Below are positions 42,074 through 49,511 of a DNA stretch of 64,000 nt, piece by piece. The notes below the pieces were generated by a model, which made no database searches, had not been told where the DNA came from, and was given only the letters and a program-made list of their open reading frames with translations. The stretch comes from Candidatus Saccharimonadota bacterium (GTDB lineage Bacteria; Patescibacteriota; Saccharimonadia; Saccharimonadales; Saccharimonadaceae): contig JAFRWP010000014.1 of NCBI GenBank assembly GCA_017437945.1, forward strand, positions 107,795 through 171,794, in the 5' to 3' direction. Every line of letters begins with the position of its first letter. The stretch's first letter is position 1. Made by a program: the position numbers and the translations under genes.

Positions 42074-42102
42074 TTGACTTTTTAACACGCTTATGCTATA
42101 AT
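42074..42102 (+). promoter_or_regulatory. Promoter of the 42200 gene (duplicated copy B)
   Basis: TTGACT (42074-42079), 17-base spacer, TATAAT (42097-42102); identical to copy A over about 32 bases. The leader of about 90 bases can fold through CAGC...TATAA/TTATA...GCTG. Confidence 0.9.
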
Positions 42103-42199
42103 ATAATCATCAGCTACCTATAAGGGCGTCTGACGTACATTTATAGCTGAACTCAGTTTCATATAGACCACATTCAAAAAACGAAAGGAAGCAAGTCTA

Positions 42200-42583
42200 A
42201 TGAAAAAGTATGGAACTATTATTCTCCTCGGTGTCCTGACTTTCGTATTCGCCGTTATTGGCAATATATCCATCGAACTCTGGCTCAGTGGCAAAAATGG
42301 CGAAATCGGCCTCATCGTCGGTTTTGCCATGTTTTTCCTCTATTACGACCTTGCGGACATCCTCTGCAACAAGATGAATGAATGCAAAAGAATTAAGACC
42401 GGAAAAGCACTGGCACTCAACCTGATGTTTCGGTCACTCTTCTTCAGCGCCTGCTTCATGATGCTATACCTCAAAGCCCATACCAATTTCTTAATCTTCT
42501 CCATCATGGCCACATTCTGCTATTTCTTCGGCCATGAAGTGACCTATTATTTCACTCGTCGCCTCGCGTTGAGTGAAAACTGA
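42200..42583 (+). CDS. Four-helix membrane protein, unknown function
   Basis: 127 residues, about four membrane helices (about 5-27, 37-53, 68-90 and 92-115). Similar size and layout to the 41598 product but little residue identity by eye. It has a positive loop (CNKMNECKRIKTGK) between helices two and three. Shine-Dalgarno GAAAGGA. Own promoter and terminator. Confidence 0.76.
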   Translation: MKKYGTIILLGVLTFVFAVIGNISIELWLSGKNGEIGLIVGFAMFFLYYDLADILCNKMNECKRIKTGKALALNLMFRSLFFSACFMMLYLKAHTNFLIFSIMATFCYFFGHEVTYYFTRRLALSEN

Positions 42584-42593
42584 AATTCAGCAA

Positions 42594-42632
42594 AAAAAGA
42601 ACCCCCGCTCCTAACCGTGCGGGGTTTTCTCA
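42594..42632 (+). terminator. Terminator after the 42200 gene
   Basis: CCCCGC/GCGGGG stem flanked by A-run and TTTTCTC; its right end reaches the stop of the convergent minus-strand gene. Confidence 0.85.
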
Positions 42633-42839
42633 TGAGTTTTTGGCTATCTCGTCCCAGCCGGTTGGCTGTTCAATATCCGCTTCTAGTTCATCGTCACGTT
42701 CGTCAAAATTATAGCCGTCGTCGTGATTTGTTCCGTCTTTAGCAACCAATGAATTGCTATATCCGTCAGGGAGCTCCAAATTCCACGTTGGTTTAGTATG
42801 TGGTAGGTATCTATTTCCTTCGCCAGTCGTCTTTTTCAT
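42630..42839 (-). CDS. Small acidic hypothetical protein
   Basis: 69 residues, hydrophilic, acidic second half (NFDERDDELEADIEQ). No motif. A minus-strand extended -10 (TGG-TAAGAT, 42849-42854) ends nine bases before the ATG, matching the leaderless pattern of other genes here; no Shine-Dalgarno. Short length leaves some doubt. Confidence 0.55.
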   Translation of the reverse strand: MKKTTGEGNRYLPHTKPTWNLELPDGYSNSLVAKDGTNHDDGYNFDERDDELEADIEQPTGWDEIAKNS

Positions 42840-42883
42840 CTTACTTATATCTTACCACACTCTAAAAATATTACTGTTTATGC

Positions 42884-42896
42884 TAAACTAAAAGTA
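42884..42896 (+). promoter_or_regulatory. Near-leaderless promoter of the 42897 gene
   Basis: TATGC-TAAACT (42884-42889), seven bases before the ATG, no Shine-Dalgarno. Confidence 0.65.
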
Positions 42897-43568
42897 ATGT
42901 ATAACAATTCATATTATCGCCAACCGACCGGCTCAATGGTCCAGCCATCTAGCCCATATCTTAGTCAGGCCTGGCAAAATCAACAGCAGCCAAAGAAGCC
43001 ACGCCGCTGGATTCTTCCTGTTGTCTTTGGTCTCATGGTTCTTGTCATTGTTCTTATCGTCATCGCCGTTACCACTCAGCAACCAACTCAACCTATAGAA
43101 GATCAGCCGCACGAAGAATACGGCAGAGAAGTAGAAGATACGGCCACTGATGCTACCGACTTAAACGCCTACTTCAGTCAACTCGTCGATGATCCAGATT
43201 ATCAGCCAGAATATATCTCCAAAGAGCCTGCATACTATTACCCGCCGATTAATTTCTCCTGTGATGAACTCGAAGAAGTTCCAAAAATGAATCTCGAACT
43301 CTTAAACATCTACCTTGACTACGGCTATGTCGTCGTCCTTCAAGGCCGGGGAAGTGCTCCATTTACACGCGATGGCAACAGAGTTCTCGTTTACAGCGGT
43401 TCATTCCAAAATTCACGCTATCAAACCATTAATCTTGTTTGCCCTTATTCAGCCGATGCCGCCATCAACCCTGTGATCTTTAGCGGCAGTGATATCTTCA
43501 ATAATCTCACTCATGACAAGCAATACTACGTTTGGATCGATCCAACTAAGAACTCCCGGGAGGAATAA
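42897..43568 (+). CDS. Single-pass membrane protein with extracellular domain
   Basis: 223 residues. Asn/Gln/Pro-rich N-terminus, basic KKPRR, then a membrane helix (about 39-63, ILPVVFGLMVLVIVLIVIAV), an acidic linker and a domain of about 130 residues with two cysteines (FSCDELE and LVCPYS). No family recognised. It lies 3 bases before the pilin-peptidase fusion gene, so the two are probably one operon and the proteins may act together at the cell surface. Confidence 0.8.
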   Translation: MYNNSYYRQPTGSMVQPSSPYLSQAWQNQQQPKKPRRWILPVVFGLMVLVIVLIVIAVTTQQPTQPIEDQPHEEYGREVEDTATDATDLNAYFSQLVDDPDYQPEYISKEPAYYYPPINFSCDELEEVPKMNLELLNIYLDYGYVVVLQGRGSAPFTRDGNRVLVYSGSFQNSRYQTINLVCPYSADAAINPVIFSGSDIFNNLTHDKQYYVWIDPTKNSREE

Positions 43569-43571
43569 CGG

Positions 43572-44774
43572 ATGGAAAACTTATTCTTTAATGCACTATC
43601 ATTCCTCGGCGCCGATAAAGTTCAAATTGACACGCTTCTTTTCGGCACCCTTGAAGATGACTGCCATGGCACCATCATGCTCAAGATGGTTATTATTATC
43701 GCTAACTTCCTTTTAGGTGGTATTGTCCTGGCCGGCACTATCGGTATCATTGTTAGTGGCATTCAAATCATCACCGCCCGCGACAACGCCGGTCAGTTAA
43801 CCAAAGCCAAACAACGCCTCATCGATATCGTCATCGGCCTCGTTGCCTTTTCCTTCATGTATGTCATCCTCAACTTCGTTATCCCAGGCGGCGTCACTCT
43901 CGATAGTGAAGCTCTCAGTAGTAGCGAAACCTGTCCAGAGGTGGCCGACCTCCCACCAGCCCCATTAGACCCTGTCGGTGGCGATCCTACCACTCCTGGT
44001 ACCCCAACCACACCTGGTGCACCTAGCGCTAATGGCTGCTCCGGCAACACCGTCGAGCGCGATGGCTACTGCTGGGTCAAGACCCAAATCATGGCCTACG
44101 ACTATGTCAAAGATGCCTGCAAAAAATATCATACTTGCCAGTCTCACAAATCAAAAGAGTGGGGCAGTTCATGCGCCATGATTTCCAACATGAATGCTGG
44201 CGAAATGATCACCGGTAACCGCAAAGTCCACGAATCTATTACTAGTACCGGCGCTAGGTTCAGTACTAAAACTATCGACGCACCAGAAGGTGAAGACAAT
44301 GTCAGTATGCTCCTCTGTAACGGCAGCCTCAGTCGACCGACCACTAAGCCTGGAGCACGCGCTATTAACCGTATCGCTATGAAGCGCGCCGTTAAATATA
44401 TCATCGAACGCCTCGAATCTGGCCACCTCCTTGGTATCGCAGTCGGCGCAAAAAACCGTGGCACTTGGTCTAGTAACAATAGCACTAATTACAGTCGTCA
44501 CTTTGTTACGCTTGTGGCCTATCCAAAAGAAATCAACTCTTCAAACGTCGACAGCGTCCAAATCGAATTCGAAAGCGGCAACTGTCTCAACGGCGGGAAA
44601 GGCCACCATGAACCATATGATCAGCCAGTTATTACTCTCAACGGTAAAGAAATTAAATTCCAGTACGTCGACCCGTGGGGTGCAACCCTAGGCACCACCA
44701 GCACCTCCGGCAAGCGCATCTGGCGCCTCCACTACAACACTAACGGTTGGTATTTCTACCAATACAATAACTAG
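43572..44774 (+). CDS. T4SS-pilin-like two-helix domain fused to a C39/papain-like peptidase domain
   Basis: 400 residues. Residues about 35-105 form two membrane helices separated by a basic ARDNAGQLTKAKQR loop, the same pattern as the T4SS-pilin-like proteins at 61889 and 63665. A Thr/Pro/Gly linker (about 125-155) leads to a domain with SSCAMISNM (candidate catalytic Cys, about residue 198), SRHFVTLVAY (candidate His, about 309) and YVDPWG (Asp), in the Cys-His-Asp order of papain/C39-like peptidases. The peptidase call is inferred from these motifs. A Shine-Dalgarno GGGAGG lies in the end of the previous gene. Its TAG stop shares CTAG with the convergent gene. Confidence 0.72.
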   Translation: MENLFFNALSFLGADKVQIDTLLFGTLEDDCHGTIMLKMVIIIANFLLGGIVLAGTIGIIVSGIQIITARDNAGQLTKAKQRLIDIVIGLVAFSFMYVILNFVIPGGVTLDSEALSSSETCPEVADLPPAPLDPVGGDPTTPGTPTTPGAPSANGCSGNTVERDGYCWVKTQIMAYDYVKDACKKYHTCQSHKSKEWGSSCAMISNMNAGEMITGNRKVHESITSTGARFSTKTIDAPEGEDNVSMLLCNGSLSRPTTKPGARAINRIAMKRAVKYIIERLESGHLLGIAVGAKNRGTWSSNNSTNYSRHFVTLVAYPKEINSSNVDSVQIEFESGNCLNGGKGHHEPYDQPVITLNGKEIKFQYVDPWGATLGTTSTSGKRIWRLHYNTNGWYFYQYNN

Positions 44775-45175
44775 AAGTTTTCTGTCGCTAATACTTCGCC
44801 ATCTTCGTTATAGATGGTAGCATCGGCGTTTGCTAAAAAATATGTCTTAAAATCTGGCGCATCGAGCGTATAGCCGGCTTCTTCTGCCCAGTCAAACTCC
44901 GCAATAATCGCCTTTTTGGCCTCAATATTTTCGCTATCATCGACTAATTCACAGTTGATTCGAATCCAATCCGTCCCATCGTAGGCAACAATGCATACGT
45001 GATTATTCTCAGCGATCTGTTTTGCAACGTTTTTCTGCGCATTTGTCAATACGTAGATCTTTCCATTAAATAGTACCGGGTCACCAAACGGTCGGCAGCT
45101 CGGTTTATCACCGCTAATGGTTGATACAAAATTAAAATGTGTGCGGTTTTTCAAAAAATCAAATGTCTTTTCCAT
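44771..45175 (-). CDS. Pyridoxamine 5'-phosphate oxidase-like FMN-binding protein
   Basis: 134 residues with the split-barrel pattern of the PNPOx-like family: VSTISGDKPSCRPFGDPVLFNGKIYVLT at the N-terminus, NNHVCIVAY, then a C-terminal ATIYN. Small members bind FMN or F420 and reduce various substrates; the reaction here is unknown. Leaderless: minus-strand TAAGAT (45182-45187) ends six bases before the ATG. Its stop overlaps that of the convergent gene in the palindrome CTAG. Confidence 0.9.
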   Translation of the reverse strand: MEKTFDFLKNRTHFNFVSTISGDKPSCRPFGDPVLFNGKIYVLTNAQKNVAKQIAENNHVCIVAYDGTDWIRINCELVDDSENIEAKKAIIAEFDWAEEAGYTLDAPDFKTYFLANADATIYNEDGEVLATENF

Positions 45176-45192
45176 ATTTTTATCTTAACATG

Positions 45193-45227
45193 AAAAAACC
45201 ACGTCCCCGAAAGGGCGTGGCCTTTTT
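45193..45227 (-). terminator. Terminator of the radical SAM gene
   Basis: CCACG-CCC/GGG-CGTGG stem; on the minus strand it is followed by TTTTTT. Confidence 0.88.
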
Positions 45228-45228
45228 G

Positions 45229-46344
45229 TTAATCTGCGAGATAGTCGTGTCCGACACGAATGTTGTCGTCGGTTTTGTAGGGATCACCATTTCCGGCCGC
45301 AATTACGCAGCCACCACCGCAATATTTCAGCATCCAGCAGTTTATGCATTTTTCGTCCAGATGAAGATAGTTCCGGAACGCTGTCAGCGTCGGGTTCTGC
45401 ATGAAATCGCCAAACTGTGCCGGCGTCTTGATATTGAGCATATTGCCAAGTATCCGTTCGCTCAGCGCGCATCTCTGAATACCGCCGTCCTGCACCACAG
45501 ATAACACTCCGCCCGGACGACCCCACTGACAGCCACCTTTATGCAGCATGTAGCGGTATTCTTCCGGTACTGCACACCAGGGAAATGCATCCACGGTGTC
45601 CAGCTTGGTTTCAAAACCCAGTTCTTCATTGATGCGTTCAATTATCCTCAGCGCATTCACCAGCAGATCTTTCGATACCTTCCAGCGTTCATAATTCTCA
45701 TGCGCTCGACCGGTTGGAGCAATCCGCTGCACCATAAAATAGTCCAGATTCGGATCCATATGCAGCTCGTCAATCACGCCCCGCATCATTTCTTCGAGAT
45801 GCTCAAGCGTACCTGGCACAAAGTTCAGTACAATTGCCACCGGCTGGTCTTCGCGACGCGCGGCCATAAATCTCCGCAGCTGCTCCATACCATGCCGGTA
45901 AGCACCCTGATTCCCATTGAAGGCATCATGAGTATCGCCTATCCCGTGCAGAGTAAAGTCCAGCTCACTGACGTAGGGAACAATGCTCTCAATCGGCATA
46001 ATCTCGCCGTTCTGACGATAATCGTGCGTGTTCGACAGCACGGCAATATCCATGCCTCTCAGTTCTTTGGCATAGCGCAACAGCTCTACCAAATCAGGAT
46101 GCTCACACGGATCGCCGCCCACAAACACCAGGTTCTTTGCCTTTGCCGCCACTCTGATATTCCGAATTATTTTCTTCAGAACTTCCGTATCGCCAAAGCG
46201 GGGAAGTTCTCTGAACAATTGGTTGCTGCCTCCACACGTATCGACGTAGCAGTAGGCACAACGGCCACTGCACTGTTTCGTGATGTGCAAGTCAACCTCG
46301 TTCACAGAATAGTCGAGTCTTACCTTGACTTTGGCTCCCGCCAT
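45229..46344 (-). CDS. Radical SAM protein with SPASM-type C-terminus
   Basis: 371 residues. The CSGRCAYC motif (CxxxCxxC, about residues 25-32) binds the SAM [4Fe-4S] cluster, and GGDPCEHPD is the GGE-like SAM-contacting motif. The C-terminus has CQWG, RCAL and CINCWMLKYCGGGC, a cysteine set typical of SPASM/twitch domains that hold auxiliary clusters. Such enzymes modify peptides (RiPP maturation) or mature other enzymes. No cysteine-rich or leader-peptide-like precursor is evident next to it, so the substrate is unknown. Shine-Dalgarno AAAGGGGG. Confidence 0.92.
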   Translation of the reverse strand: MAGAKVKVRLDYSVNEVDLHITKQCSGRCAYCYVDTCGGSNQLFRELPRFGDTEVLKKIIRNIRVAAKAKNLVFVGGDPCEHPDLVELLRYAKELRGMDIAVLSNTHDYRQNGEIMPIESIVPYVSELDFTLHGIGDTHDAFNGNQGAYRHGMEQLRRFMAARREDQPVAIVLNFVPGTLEHLEEMMRGVIDELHMDPNLDYFMVQRIAPTGRAHENYERWKVSKDLLVNALRIIERINEELGFETKLDTVDAFPWCAVPEEYRYMLHKGGCQWGRPGGVLSVVQDGGIQRCALSERILGNMLNIKTPAQFGDFMQNPTLTAFRNYLHLDEKCINCWMLKYCGGGCVIAAGNGDPYKTDDNIRVGHDYLAD

Positions 46345-46412
46345 TGTTATCCCCCTTTCAAAAGGACAAAAATATATTTTAAGTTACCACGAATGACTAA
46401 CTCGCATTTATA

Positions 46413-46441
46413 ATTACATCACAAAAAGCTCAAAAAGTCAA
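46413..46441 (-). promoter_or_regulatory. Promoter of the radical SAM gene
   Basis: Minus-strand TTGACT (46436-46441), 17-base spacer, TGTAAT (46413-46418) with upstream TG. The -35 starts 20 bases beyond the end of the upstream membrane-protein gene. Confidence 0.75.
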
Positions 46442-46460
46442 TTATTACCCCTGTTAGCCA

Positions 46461-46835
46461 CTACCTCAGCGCAAAAACAACCTCTGGATAAATCGAAAAA
46501 CCGAGCGACAATACTAAGAGTATCACTACACTTAACTCTACTATCCACAGCACTCGGTGGATCGGTCTTTTCCGATTTATCAGGGATAATATCAAGAGTA
46601 TGACCGAGATCGCAAGCTCAACCCCATAAATAATCCATTCAAACATTAACCCGTATGTACACCCAAGACTATAATTACTCGTGCACTTAAAAAGCGACGT
46701 TATGGCTACAACAAATGAAATCAATGCCCCCGGCGCCAGCAGTATCATCAAAAACGACCCGACATACGCCGATGTTGTACCTTTTTCCGGCTTTGGAATC
46801 GTCAACCCATCGTTTGGTTGCTGTTGTTCTTCCAT
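46461..46835 (-). CDS. Three-helix membrane protein, unknown function
   Basis: 124 residues. Hydrophilic N-terminus, then about three membrane helices (about 25-48, 63-85, 97-118). Two cysteines (KCTSNYSLGC) lie in the loop after helix one. Leaderless: minus-strand TATGAT (46842-46847) with upstream TGG ends six bases before the ATG. No family recognised. Confidence 0.78.
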   Translation of the reverse strand: MEEQQQPNDGLTIPKPEKGTTSAYVGSFLMILLAPGALISFVVAITSLFKCTSNYSLGCTYGLMFEWIIYGVELAISVILLILSLINRKRPIHRVLWIVELSVVILLVLSLGFSIYPEVVFALR

Positions 46836-47021
46836 ACCCCCATCATACCATAACCGTTTTCATAAGATATTTTCTTGTTGCCTCGCGCGCCTATCGGGCA
46901 ATCAAAACAAAAATATTTCGTAGAAAAAATCGCCTAGGTTGGTATTTTCTCTCTTTGAAGCGCGCCTCATGGGCGAGCGAGAAGAGAAAAATGCCAAGAT
47001 AGACGATTTTATCACGAAATA

Positions 47022-47098
47022 TGGTATGCCCGATACGATTCGAACGTACGACCTTCAGCTCCGCAAGCTGACGCTCTATCCAACTGAGCTACGGGCAC
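47022..47098 (-). tRNA. tRNA-Arg (anticodon GCG)
   Basis: Acceptor GTGCCCG pairs with CGGGCAT (one G-U), discriminator A, CCA encoded at 47022-47024. Anticodon loop TTGCGGA gives GCG (47062-47064), reading CGC directly without inosine. D-arm TAGCTCAGTTGG and T-loop GTTCGAATC are standard. Confidence 0.96.
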
Positions 47099-47214
47099 AT
47101 ATGTGGATAGTATTCACTAGGGTGAATACTTGTCCACCGTCAAAGATTAAAAGATCATCGCCTTCCCCTGGGGGCGCGATAGCACCTATTATAGCACATT
47201 TTTTCAAGAGATGG

Positions 47215-47229
47215 TATACTATTTTCATC
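47215..47229 (+). promoter_or_regulatory. Near-leaderless promoter of the Mur-ligase-like gene
   Basis: TATACT (47215-47220) with ATGG upstream, nine bases before the ATG. An in-frame start at 46939 would read through the tRNA region and is rejected. Confidence 0.65.
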
Positions 47230-47961
47230 ATGGCAGACCCTAAGAAGAAATCCGGCATCAAACCAAAAATCCAAAAAGCCAAAGCGAAATTCTTCGCAAC
47301 TTATTATAGTGATCCTGCAAAGGACATCAAAATCATTGCCGTTACCGGTGACAATGGTCGCGATGCAACCGCGCACTATCTCCATAATATCCTTCTGACT
47401 CGTGACGATAAAACTGGTCTTATTATCGACCCAAAAACGACTTCCGAGCTCTATAAGCAGCTCTACAAAATCTGGCGCACTGGTGCCGATCATGCCGTTA
47501 TTTCCGTCGATAGCGCCGGTCTTGCTAACCATCTTTTCTACGGTCTTCCAATTTATGTTGCCGTCATGACGAACACTTCTGAGCCTCGCTCTATTGCTAG
47601 CGTTATTACCGTCCCAACTTCTGAAGCTCAAGCCATTCTTTTCAACACGCAGCCATCCTTTAGCGTACTTAACCGCGACGATCCAAACTATGATTTGTTT
47701 GCCCAGTATCCTGCCAAGACTGCCGTTCTAACTTATGGCCACGATACCTTCTGTGATCTCTGTATTAATCGTTTCAAGCTCTACAAGCAGGGCACCGAAG
47801 CCAACATTACCTACAGCGGCACCAAATTTGATGTTGCCACCTACGTTACTGGCGAACAGGCCACCCATTACATGGCCGCTGCCGCCTTAGCCGCTCTCGC
47901 CCTCGACTTCCCGAAAGAATCCATCGTCGACGGCATCGCTGATTACGAACCAAAACAATAA
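47230..47961 (+). CDS. Degenerate Mur-ligase-like protein lacking the C-terminal domain
   Basis: 243 residues. The central-domain P-loop of Mur ligases (GTNGKTTT) appears as AVTGDNGRDATAHYL (about residues 33-47), with the essential Lys replaced by Arg and both Thr disturbed. Later segments follow MurE layout (VAVMTNTSE..., FSVLNRDDPNYDLF in place of INxDDp, then an AAALAAL helix), and the protein stops where the ligase C-terminal domain should begin. ATP hydrolysis is doubtful, so it may be a regulatory or scaffolding pseudo-ligase. Eight bases before the amidinotransferase-like gene, probably co-transcribed. Confidence 0.72.
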   Translation: MADPKKKSGIKPKIQKAKAKFFATYYSDPAKDIKIIAVTGDNGRDATAHYLHNILLTRDDKTGLIIDPKTTSELYKQLYKIWRTGADHAVISVDSAGLANHLFYGLPIYVAVMTNTSEPRSIASVITVPTSEAQAILFNTQPSFSVLNRDDPNYDLFAQYPAKTAVLTYGHDTFCDLCINRFKLYKQGTEANITYSGTKFDVATYVTGEQATHYMAAAALAALALDFPKESIVDGIADYEPKQ

Positions 47962-47968
47962 GGAATAT

Positions 47969-48820
47969 ATGATTAATCAAAAACTACTAGTTTCTGGTGC
48001 CGACTATTTTGCGGATACTTATGAAATCAACCCATACTATACCCAAAAAAGCATCGACGTCGAAAAAGCCAAAGCCGAACACGCTGCTATTTTGGATTGC
48101 TTCCGCGAAGCTGGCATTGAACTCATCAAAGTCGACCCGCCAAAAGATTGCCAAGACGGTGTCTATACAGCCAACTGGGCCCTCGTTAAAGACGGCGTCG
48201 CCATTATGTCTCGCTTACCAGAAGCTCGTAAAGCTGAGGAGCCATATGCTAAAGCTCAACTCGAACAACTCGGTATCAAAACCATCGCAGTTCCAGATAA
48301 TCATCTCTTTTCCGGTCAGGGCGACTCACTAATTTGCGGCAAATACCTCTTTGCCGGTCGTGGTTACCGCTCTGATCCTGAATCTCAACAATTCGCCGCC
48401 AAAACGCTCGGCCTCGAACTCATTCAGGTTCACGCCAAGCCACAACTTAACGACGACGGCACCGAGCACATCAATCCGTTTACCAACCATGCCGACAGTT
48501 TCTGGTACGATATCGACCTTGCTATCTCTGTTATTGACGAACATACTATCGCCTATTGCAGGGAAGCGCTCGATGAAGCATCCCAACAAAAAATCGACGC
48601 CCTCACAGACATCGATAAAATCGTCGTCGACTACGACGAATGCACGAAAGGCTTCGCCAACAACCTCGTCAGCACTGGTAAACATGTCATTATGTCTAAC
48701 CACGCCCCTCAGCTCCAAGCCGAGCTCGAAAAACGTGGCCTCATCTGTCTTACTCCAGACGTCACTGAGCTCAAAAAAGGCGGCGGCTACATTCGCTGCG
48801 TTAGCCTTTGGCTTTCATAA
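47969..48820 (+). CDS. Amidinotransferase/DDAH-fold enzyme
   Basis: 283 residues of the guanidine-modifying superfamily (DDAH, arginine deiminase, agmatine deiminase). Visible marks: VYTANWAL near residue 66, GQGDSLICGKYLFAGRG (family FEGxGD), a FWYDIDLAISVID segment with preceding His, and the C-terminal catalytic Cys in GGGYIRCVSL. The closest pattern is dimethylarginine dimethylaminohydrolase-like, hydrolysing a guanidino group to ureido; the substrate is not determined. AAGGA lies 8 bases upstream. Confidence 0.88.
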   Translation: MINQKLLVSGADYFADTYEINPYYTQKSIDVEKAKAEHAAILDCFREAGIELIKVDPPKDCQDGVYTANWALVKDGVAIMSRLPEARKAEEPYAKAQLEQLGIKTIAVPDNHLFSGQGDSLICGKYLFAGRGYRSDPESQQFAAKTLGLELIQVHAKPQLNDDGTEHINPFTNHADSFWYDIDLAISVIDEHTIAYCREALDEASQQKIDALTDIDKIVVDYDECTKGFANNLVSTGKHVIMSNHAPQLQAELEKRGLICLTPDVTELKKGGGYIRCVSLWLS

Positions 48821-48825
48821 AGCAA

Positions 48826-48863
48826 CAAAAAGCCCCGCACCACTCTCGGCGCGGGGATTTTTT
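48826..48863. terminator. Terminator between convergent genes
   Basis: GCCCCGC/GCGGGG stem with a run of A before and ATTTTTTG after. Confidence 0.88.
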
Positions 48864-48875
48864 GTGAGGAAGTTG

Positions 48876-49421
48876 TTACTCGGCTTCAGTCTTCGCGCGT
48901 TCTTTCGCGAACAGCTCGTCATATCTCTCCAGCAGCCTTCCTGCTCCATTGCCATCTGTTTTCAACATACCCAGATTTCTCATCGTACAGATAAACAGAT
49001 ACAGTTCCGGAAGCGTCAGACTAGCACGCTTCGGGTGCAGCACGCAGCGATCAAGCTCGCCCGTTTCGTCCCATTCCACTGTTGCGTTTAAAAGAAGCGA
49101 CTCGTGACCGGTAAACTCCATGTTATGCACAAACACTTCCTTCAGCATCGCGTAGTTCGTACACCGGGGCTCCAGCTTCTTATCTCTGTGCTCCATCATC
49201 AGGGCACCAATCGACTCATTCATCCGGTCGTTCAGGATATAATAGTGCTCATCCTCGGTCATGCCGATTACAGCGATGTTCGCATACTGCGCCGGATTCC
49301 AAACGCAATGGTCCGTTAGTCTTGCGACATTTTCCAGATAATCCTCCAGTGTATAGTTTTTCTTCGCACCTGCCGTATACGAATAGACGACGTCCGAAAT
49401 CTTCAAAAGCTCCTCACTCAC
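48876..49421 (-). CDS. Hypothetical protein
   Basis: 181 residues, soluble, helical, no recognised motif. A GTG start at 49421 is preferred to a TTG at 49442 because GGGGGTG lies 7-8 bases upstream of the GTG, the same arrangement seen at 35221 and 38371. A CCCGTAGT/ACTGCGGG hairpin (49449-49469) sits just upstream in the leader. Single gene with its own promoter. Confidence 0.72.
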   Translation of the reverse strand: MSEELLKISDVVYSYTAGAKKNYTLEDYLENVARLTDHCVWNPAQYANIAVIGMTEDEHYYILNDRMNESIGALMMEHRDKKLEPRCTNYAMLKEVFVHNMEFTGHESLLLNATVEWDETGELDRCVLHPKRASLTLPELYLFICTMRNLGMLKTDGNGAGRLLERYDELFAKERAKTEAE

Positions 49422-49480
49422 AAAGAACACCCCCGCATTCAAAATTTACCCGCAGTCCAAAACTACGGGCAGATATTTAT

Positions 49481-49509
49481 ATTATAGCACACTTTGGCTA
49501 AAAAGTCAA
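49481..49509 (-). promoter_or_regulatory. Promoter of the 49421 gene
   Basis: Minus-strand TTGACT (49504-49509), 17-base spacer, TATAAT (49481-49486) with TGTGC. The -35 lies just past the larA stop codon (49512). Confidence 0.88.
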
Positions 49510-49511
49510 TC

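Noticed and set aside
46939..47229. Long in-frame N-terminal extension of the Mur-ligase-like protein
   Set aside because: It runs antisense through the tRNA-Arg gene and upstream of the -10 element; the start at 47230 is better supported.
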